NCBI GenBank assembly: GCA_903813345.2
Contig: CAIIXF020000008.1
Location: 37,634,867-37,698,866 of the forward strand
Origin: Owenia fusiformis
Lineage: Eukaryota; Annelida; Polychaeta; Sabellida; Oweniidae
Length of the DNA stretch: 64,000 bases
Direction of reading: 5' to 3'
Shown piece after piece: positions 57,213 to 64,000 of this stretch. The notes under the pieces are model-generated. The model was given only the letters and a program-made list of their open reading frames with translations, had not been told where the DNA came from and searched no databases. Every line of letters starts with the position of its first letter. The stretch's first letter is position 1. The translations under genes and the position numbers were made by a program.

Positions 57213-58117
57213 CTATTTGAAACATAAACATAAATTCAGAAACAACATTTCAATGGATAAACAAATGTTTTGTTGTGTTTTTGCTCACACTGTTGAACTT
57301 TTGCCATCACTCACTTGTCCGTCTGTCCATCTGTCTGACTGCACGTTTTAACTATTTGGTAGCTTAATTTATGAATTATGGCGACGACTTTTCAGATGGA
57401 TGTTGGCATTTCGAAATGTCTATAGACTTGGTTTTGTCTATCTCAAATCATTTGAGACTGAATGTTATATCTTCTATGGGAACTTGTGTCTTCAACTATT
57501 TTTGATTTTATAAAGTAGTAATAAGTATTGGCTATCTGTGTCTTATTTTTTCTTCAAACTGAATTGTAACGACTTCAGTGATGAATAAAATATTCCTTGG
57601 TGTTATAGTCCTGGATTGTGATTGGTTCTTGAATGATTGTTTTTGAATGCTTGGGAAAGGTGGTATTAGATATTGTTTCTTTGACGTTAAATCATGGTTT
57701 TGGGATAGATTGGGTTTGTTTTTCTCATGACTGGCATACACTTAGAGTTTGCTTTTGATTGCTAGCTGCTATTACAACTTCTAGTCCTTTCCCTTTGGCT
57801 CTCGTGCTTACATATTTGTAAAATTAATTAACACTATTAGGAATGGTCTAATTACACAAGCCATGTTAAAGAATTTGAGAAGAAGACTCAAGACATTGAA
57901 GTCCAGGAAATAATGCATGAGTCCTGGACTGAAATTCTTTCACACAACTATTTTATTCAGTATCACTTGAAACAATATTTTTATCACTGAAATCTAAAAG
58001 TAGCCCAGGTTTATTAGCACATGTAGCAAGGGTGCGTTGTTGATTATATAATGCAAAAGGACACGCCTCGCCTCACTATGTGAAAAGTATATTTAATAAT
58101 TTCTAAAGAAAACTTAC

Positions 58118-58303
58118 GTTCACACGTTGCATCTATCCCACTCCATTCCAAGGACATGTTTGCAACCTCGCAGTTTCTATATTGGTCCCCAATTAAAACA
58201 AATCCCGGGTCACAAGCGTAACAAGCCAGCGAGCCCTCAGTTCTTCCATTAAATTCCAAAGATCCATTTCCAGGAGCCTCCAATTCATCACAAAGCGCGA
58301 CGG
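58118..58303 (-). CDS. CCP exon 9 (type A)
   Basis: 186 bp, phase 1-1. Same module as exon 14 (SGIDATC ending); downstream member of the unit-2 A-A doublet. Confidence 0.9.
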
Positions 58304-59367
58304 CTATTTGAAACATAAACATAAATTCAGAAAAAATATTTTAATGGATAAACAAATGTTTTGTTGTGTTTTTTGCTCACACTGTTGAACTTTTGCCATC
58401 ACTCACTTGTCCGTCTGTCCATCTGTCTGACTGCACGTTTTAAAACCTCTCTCTATAGGATTCGGGCTTTAAGTTATCTCTGTTCAACATCAATACAGAA
58501 AATTCTTCTGTGATTCTTAGTTCAAAAGCTCGTCAATTTCCAAAATGGCCACCATTTTTGTTAATTTTCATTTCAAAAATGTATTCAAAATTCATTTTGA
58601 ACTATTTGGTAGCTTAATTTATGAATTATGGCGACGACTTTTCAGATGGATGTTGGCCCTTCAAAATGTCTATAGACTTGGTTTTGTCTATCTCAAATCA
58701 TTTGAGACTGAATGTTATATCTTCTATGGGAACTTGTGTCTTCAACTATTTTTGATTTTATAAAGTAGTAATAAGTATTGGCTATCTGTGTCTTATTTTT
58801 TCTTCAAACTGAATTGTAACGACTTCAGTGATGAATAAAATATTCCTTGGTGTTATAGTCCTGGATTGTGATTGGTTCTTGAATGATTGTTTTTGAATGC
58901 TTAGGAAAGATGGTATTAGATATTGTTTCTTTGACGTTAAATCATGATTTTGGGATAGATTGGGTTTGTTTTTCTCATGACTGGCGTACACTTAGAGTTT
59001 GCTTTTGATTGCTAGCTGCTATTACAACTTCTAGTCCTTTCTCTTTGGCTCTCGTGCTTACATATTTGTAAAATTAATTAACACTATTAGGAATGGTCTA
59101 ATTACACAAGCCATGTTAAAAAATTTGAGAAGAAGACTCAAGACATTAAAGTCCAGGAAATAATGCATGAGTCCTGGACTGAAATTCTTTCACACAACTA
59201 TTTTATTCAGTATCACTTGAAACAATATTTTTATCACTGAAATCTAAAAGTAGCCCAGGTTTATTAGCACATGTAGCAAGGGTGCGTTGTTGATTATATA
59301 ATGCAAAAGGACACGCCTCGCCTCACTATGTGAAAAGTATATCTAATAATTTCTAAAGAAAACTTAC

Positions 59368-59553
59368 GTTCACACGTTGCATCTATCCCACTCCATTCCA
59401 AGGACATGTTTGCAACCTCGCAGTTTCTATATTGGTCCCCAATTAAAACAAATCCCGGGTCACAAGCGTAACAAGCCAGCGAGCCCTCAGTTCTTCCATT
59501 GAATTCCAAAGATCCATTTCCAGGAGCCTCCAATTCATCACAAAGTGCAACAG
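59368..59553 (-). CDS. CCP exon 8 (type A)
   Basis: 186 bp, phase 1-1. Counterpart of exon 13, with the usual CDPGF turn and SGIDATC ending. Confidence 0.9.
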
Positions 59554-59740
59554 CTATGTGAAACATGAAACATAAATTCAGGCCAGGCATGAGTCCTGGA
59601 CTAAATTTTTTTCCTATATTGCTAACTATTTTATTCAATATCACTTAAATAATATTTCTGCAAGAAAACGTTTTGCTATCAAAACCTTTTAATCATTCTT
59701 TATCATACGTATATTTATTTTTGCAAAATGGATAACATAC

Positions 59741-59926
59741 GTTCACATGTTGCATCGGTTCCAGTCCACTGTACAAATCCTCCTGTCTCTACACAGATCC
59801 GATACTGGCCCCCAGTTAAAACAAATCCCGGGTCACAAGCGTAACAAGCCAGGGAGCCCTCAGTGCGTTCATTGATTACAAGGGATCCATTTCCAGGAAC
59901 TTCCAATTCATCACAAAGCGCGACGG
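59741..59926 (-). CDS. CCP exon 7 (type B)
   Basis: 186 bp, phase 1-1. Protein identical to exons 12 and 17. Confidence 0.9.
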
Positions 59927-60661
59927 CTATTTGAAATATAAAAAAAAATTTAGAAACAACATGTCAATGGATAAACAAATGTTTTGTTGTGTTTTTAAGA
60001 CTTGGTTTTGTCTATCTCAAATCATTTGAGACTGAATGTTATATCTCTGTATATGGGAACTTGTGTCTTCAACTATTTTTGATGTTATATGGTAGTAATA
60101 AGTTTTAGCTATCAGTGTCTTATTTTTTCTTCAAACTGTATTGAAACGACTTCAGTGATGAACAAAATATTCCTTGTTGTTAAGGTCTTGGATTGTGATA
60201 TTGATGTCTTGAATGATTGGTTCTTGAATGCTTAGGAAAGGTGGTATTAGATATTGTTTCTTTTACGATAAATCATGGTTTTGGGATATACACTTAGAGG
60301 TTGCTTTTTATTGCTAGGTGCTATTACAACTTTTAGTCCTTTCCCTTTGGCTCTCGTGCTTATATATTTGTAAGATGGATTAACACAATTACGAATGGTT
60401 TTATTACACATGCTTAAAAATTTGAGAAGAAGACTCAAGGCATTAAAGTCTAGGAAACAATGCATGAGTCCGGGACTGAAATTCTTTCACATATTGCCAA
60501 CTATTTTATTCGGTGTCACTTGAAACAATATCTTTCTCACTAAAATCTAAAAATAGCCCAGGTTTATTAGCAAGGGTGCGTTGTTGATTATATAATGCAA
60601 ATGGACACGCTTTGCCTCGCTATGTGAAAATTATATCTTATATTTTAAAAAGAAAACTTAC

Positions 60662-60847
60662 GTTCACACGTTACATCTGTCCCACTCCATTCCAAGGACA
60701 TGTTTGCCACCTCACAGTTTCTATATTGGTCCCCAATTAAAACAAATCCCGGGGCACAAGCGTAACAAGCCAGCGAGCCCTCAGTTCTTCCATTAAATTC
60801 CAAAGATCCATTTCCAGGAGCCTCCAATTCATCACAAAGTGCAACAG
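60662..60847 (-). CDS. CCP exon 6 (type A, CAPGF variant)
   Basis: 186 bp, phase 1-1. Same variant as exons 16 and 11; lies in the partial third copy of the 4-kb unit. Confidence 0.9.
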
Positions 60848-61033
60848 CTATGTGAAACATGAAACATAAATTCAGGCCAGGCATGAGTCATGGACTAAAT
60901 TTTTTCCAATATTGTTAACTATTTTATTCAATATCACTTAAACAATATCTTTGCAAGAAAATGTTTTGCTGTCAAAACCTTTTAATAATTCTTTATCATA
61001 CGCATATTTATTTTTGCAAAATGGATAACATAC

Positions 61034-61219
61034 GTTCACACGTTGCTGCGGTTCCATTCCACTGTACGGATGCTCCTGTCTCCACACAGATCCGATCTTG
61101 GTCCCCAGTTAAAACAAATCCCGGGTCACAAGCGTAACAAGCCAGGGAGCCCTCAGTGCGTTCATTGATTACAAGGGAACCATTTCCAGGAACCTCCAAT
61201 TCATCACAAAGCGCGACGG
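61034..61219 (-). CDS. CCP exon 5 (type B)
   Basis: 186 bp, phase 1-1. Reads EVPGNGSLVINERTEG, then DQDRICVETGASVQWNGTAA. It corresponds in position to exons 15 and 10 and carries the NGT sequon. Confidence 0.9.
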
Positions 61220-61289
61220 CTATTTGAAACATAAACATAAATTCAGAAACAAAATTTCAATTAATAAACAAAGGTTTTGTTGTGTTTTT

Positions 61290-62240
61290 GCTCACATGGT
61301 AAGCTTTTGCCATCACTCATTTGTCCGGCTGTCTGCCTGCGAGTTTTAAAACCGCTCTCTATAGGATTTCCGTTTTAAGGTATTTCTGTTCAACATCAAT
61401 ACAGAAAATTCCTCTATGACTAGTTGTTCAAAAGCACGCCTATTTTCAAAATGGCCTCCATTTTTGTCTGGCAAAATTCATTTGTAAACCATTTGGTAGC
61501 TTTATTTATGAATCATGGCGACGGCTTTTCGGATAGATGTTGACCCTTGGAAATGCCTATGGACTTTAAGACTTGGTTTTGTCTATCTCAAATCATTTGA
61601 GACTGAATGTTATATCTTCTATGGGAACTTGTGTCTTTAACTACTTTTGATGTTATGTTAGTAGTAGTAATAAGTTTTGGCTATCAGTGTCTATTTTTTT
61701 CTTCAAACTGTATTGTAACGACTTCAGTGATGAATAAAATATTCCTTGGTGTTATGGTCTTGGATTGTGTTATATTGGTTCTTGAATGATTGGTTCTTGA
61801 ATGCTTAGGAAAGGTGGTATTAGATATTGTTTCTTTTACGATAAATCATGGTTTTGGGATATATTGGGATATACACTTAGATGTTGCTTTTTATTGCTAG
61901 GTGCTATTACAATTTTTAGTCCTTTCCCTTTGGCTCTCGTGCTTAGATATTTGTATGATGGATTAACACAATTACGAATGGTTTTATTACACATGCTAAA
62001 GAATTTGAGAAGAAGACTCAAGGCATTAAAGTCTAGGAAACAATGCATGAGTCCGGGACTGAAATTCTTTCACATATTGCCAACTATTTTATTCAGTGTC
62101 ACTTGAAACAATATCTTTCTCACCAAAATCTAAAAATAGTTCAGGTTTATTAGCAAGGGTGCGTTGTTGATTATATAATGCAAATGGACACGCTTTGCCT
62201 CGCTATGTGAAAATTATATCTTATATTTTCAATGAAAACT
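61290..62240. other. Intron with recurrent non-coding block
   Basis: Contains the motif CATTTGTCCGGCTGTCTGCC and a block (61,490-62,110) that recurs in other introns of the cluster (for example 52.0-52.5, 56.0-56.5 and 60.0-60.5 kb). Open frames in it on both strands (up to 101 codons) reappear in each copy but have no domain, so they are not called as genes. Confidence 0.6.
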
Positions 62241-62243
62241 TAC

Positions 62244-62429
62244 GTTCACACGTTACATTTCTCCCACTCCATTGCAAGGACATGTTTGCCACCTCGCAGT
62301 TTCTATATTGGTCCCCAATTAAAACAAATCCCGGGTCACAAGCGTAACAGGCCAACGAGCCCTCAGTTCTTCCATTAAATTCCAGAGATCCATTTCCAGG
62401 AGCCTCCAATTCATCACAAAGTGCGACGG
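62244..62429 (-). CDS. CCP exon 4 (type A)
   Basis: 186 bp, phase 1-1, acceptor TTTAAAATAG. Reads CEVANMSLQWSGRNVTC; the NVT adds a sequon next to the last Cys. More diverged from the duplicated units, so it predates them. Confidence 0.9.
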
Positions 62430-62614
62430 CTATTTTAAACATGAAACATAAATCAAGACACGAGTCCTGGACTAACATTTTTTCACATATTGCCAACTAT
62501 TTTATTCAATATCACTTAATTAATCAATATTTTGCAAGAACATTTTTTGCTTTCAAAACCTTTTAATTTTTCTTTATCATACGAATATTTGTTTTTGCAA
62601 CATGGATAACATAC

Positions 62615-62800
62615 GTTCACACGTTGCTGCGGTTCCATTCCACTGTACGAATCCCCCTGTCTCTACACAGATCCGATATTGGTCCCCAGTTAAAACAAAT
62701 CCCGGGTCACAAGCATAACAAGCCAGGGAGCCCTCAGTGCGTTCATTGATTACAACAGATCCATTTCTAGGAACTTCCAATTCATCACAAAGCGCGACGG
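62615..62800 (-). CDS. CCP exon 3 (type B)
   Basis: 186 bp, phase 1-1. Reads VPRNGSVVINERTEG and CVETGGFVQWNGTAATC. Confidence 0.9.
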
Positions 62801-63030
62801 CTATTTGAAACATAAAAATATATTCAGAAACAAAATTTCAATGTCCTGGACTGAAATTCTTTCACACATTGCCAACTATTTTATTCAGTATGACTTGAAA
62901 CAATATTTTTATCACTAAAATGTAAAAATAGCCCAGATTTATTAGCAAGGTGCGTTGTTGATTATTTAATGCAAATGGACATGCCTCGCTATGTGAAAAT
63001 TATATTTAATATTTTCAAAAGAAAACTTAC

Positions 63031-63216
63031 GTTCACACGTTGCATCTGTCCCGCTCCATTCTAAGGACATTTTTTCCACCTCGCAGTTTCTATATTGGTC
63101 CCCAATTAAAACAAATCCTGGGTCACAAGCGTAACAAGCCAGCGAGCCCTCAGTTCTTCCATTAAATTCCAGAGATCCATTTCCAGGAGCCTCCAATTCA
63201 TCACAAAGTGCGACGG
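63031..63216 (-). CDS. CCP exon 2 (type A)
   Basis: 186 bp, phase 1-1. Reads CEVEKMSLEWSGTDATC; Asn to Lys removes the NMS sequon seen in other A modules. Confidence 0.9.
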
Positions 63217-63398
63217 CTATTTAAAACGTGAAACATAAATTCAGGCTCGAGTCCTGGACTAACATTTTTTTACATATTGCTAACTATTTTATTCAAAATC
63301 ACTTAAACAATATTATTGCAAGAAAATGTTTTGCTATCAAAACCTTTTAATTATTCTTTATCATACGCATATTTATTTTTGCAAAATGGATAACATAC

Positions 63399-63584
63399 GT
63401 TCACACGTTGCTGCGGTTCCAGTCCACTGTACGGATCCTTCTGTCTCCACACAGATCCGATATTGGTCCCCAGTTAAAACAAATCCCTGGTCACAAGCGT
63501 AACAAGCCAGGGAGCCCTCAGTGCGTTCATTGATTACAAGGGATCCACTTCCAGGAACTTCCAATTCATCACAAAGCGCGACAG
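63399..63584 (-). CDS. CCP exon 1 in this window (type B)
   Basis: 186 bp, phase 1-1. Reads VPGSGSLVINERTEG, YACDQGFVLTGDQYRI and CVETEGSVQWTGTAATC. It lacks the NGS sequon and has Gln for Pro in the turn. The acceptor AAATAG in phase 1 shows that at least one more exon lies beyond the right edge of the window. Confidence 0.9.
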
Positions 63585-63609
63585 CTATTTGAAACATAAG
63601 CAAAAATTC

Positions 63610-64000
63610 AGAAACAACATTTCAATGGATAAACCAATGTTTTGTTGTATTTTTGCTCACATGGTCATGATGGTGAGCCTTTGCTATCACTCACTTGTCC
63701 GTCCATGTATCGTTTGCATCATAGCTTGAAGTTCAGACCCCCTAAAATGCAGTTAACCCGCCTACTATTCGTGCGCCATTCTTAGAAGAGTTGGAAAATA
63801 ATTAAGCTTTTCTCAATTTTGTTATTCTAATCTTAAACACAAGAGGGACAAAGTAGAATTTTCTTTATGGGGATTCAAACTTAACAAAATCCACACATTT
63901 GAAAATCCTCAAGCTCACTTCATCATTTTTAGAAAAATATGCAATTGTGTAGGTTTCTCTGCAACCACTCACTTCACTCTTGCGTTCATTTTTAATTCTT
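63610..64000. other. Intron or upstream DNA, nothing recognised
   Basis: Contains the CACTCACTTGTCCGTCCATG block seen in other introns. The signal peptide and first exons of the gene are not in this window. Confidence 0.4.

Larger units (their letters stand above)
56240..60246. repeat. 4.007-kb tandem segmental duplication, unit 2
   Basis: Nearly identical to unit 1, one base longer by marker spacing. Includes CCP exons 11 to 7 in the order given for unit 1. A third partial copy starts at 60,247 and stays similar to about 61,260. Confidence 0.9.

Noticed and set aside
50951-62106. Recurrent intronic frames of about 70 codons (MHCFLDFNA-type and MYASHEKNK-type) and their plus-strand counterparts
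   Set aside because: They recur only because the introns were duplicated together with the exons; no splice context, domain or selection on frame is visible.
1-64000. LTR retrotransposons, endogenous viral elements or CRISPR arrays
   Set aside because: No paired direct LTRs, no capsid, integrase or protease motifs and no regularly spaced palindromic repeats with unique spacers were seen.

Overview
This is AT-rich metazoan DNA, most likely from a marine invertebrate. Genes are split into short exons separated by introns, introns and intergenic DNA are packed with transposon debris, foldback elements and minisatellites, and there is no operon-like packing. I could not fix the species or phylum. 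All homology statements come from reading the sequence and remembered family motifs; no search was run.

Region 1 (1 to about 22.6 kb) is a nest of mobile elements. A minus-strand non-LTR retrotransposon (CR1/Jockey-like reverse transcriptase) lies in three pieces at 22.43-22.63, 9.00-9.49 and 3.41-4.58 kb. The two gaps between them are explained by two insertions with terminal inverted repeats (TIRs): a 12.9-kb element with ~290-bp TIRs (about 9,491-22,432) and a 4.4-kb CACTA-like element (4,578-8,992, GTG target duplication). The CACTA-like element itself received a 1-kb foldback element (6,954-7,964, ACTTT duplication). Upstream are a 90-bp and a 21-bp minisatellite. The 12.9-kb element carries more repeats, small inverted-repeat elements (MITEs) and one decayed fragment that may be a tyrosine-recombinase (Crypton-like) gene, but no intact enzyme.

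Region 2 (22.6 to 33.2 kb) is mostly unrecognised DNA, then a 5'-truncated LINE with a nearly complete reverse-transcriptase reading frame (28.2-31.0 kb, minus), the tail of a second LINE (31.3-31.7 kb), and a probable plus-strand terminal exon at 31,967-32,147 whose coding end, stop codon and first 3' untranslated bases were tandemly amplified as a 77-bp minisatellite.

Region 3 (33,219-40,847) is a 7.6-kb TA-flanked TIR element. It contains minus-strand remains of a large multi-domain protein family of unknown function (recalled from invertebrate and fish genomes), itself interrupted by mariner-type and other TIR insertions.

Region 4 (41.7 kb to the right edge) is the main host gene, minus strand and incomplete at its 5' end. 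Eighteen complement-control (CCP/sushi) exons of exactly 186 bp, all in phase 1-1, are followed by three exons of a LamG/pentraxin-like domain, a stop codon and a poly(A) signal. The likely product is a secreted or surface multi-CCP protein with a C-terminal lectin-like domain (SVEP1-like in plan). Two CCP types (A and B) alternate, all modules carry a fifth cysteine, and the cluster grew by recent 4.0-kb and 1.25-kb tandem duplications with visible gene conversion. Its introns hold several foldback elements, including a 547-bp near-perfect palindrome.
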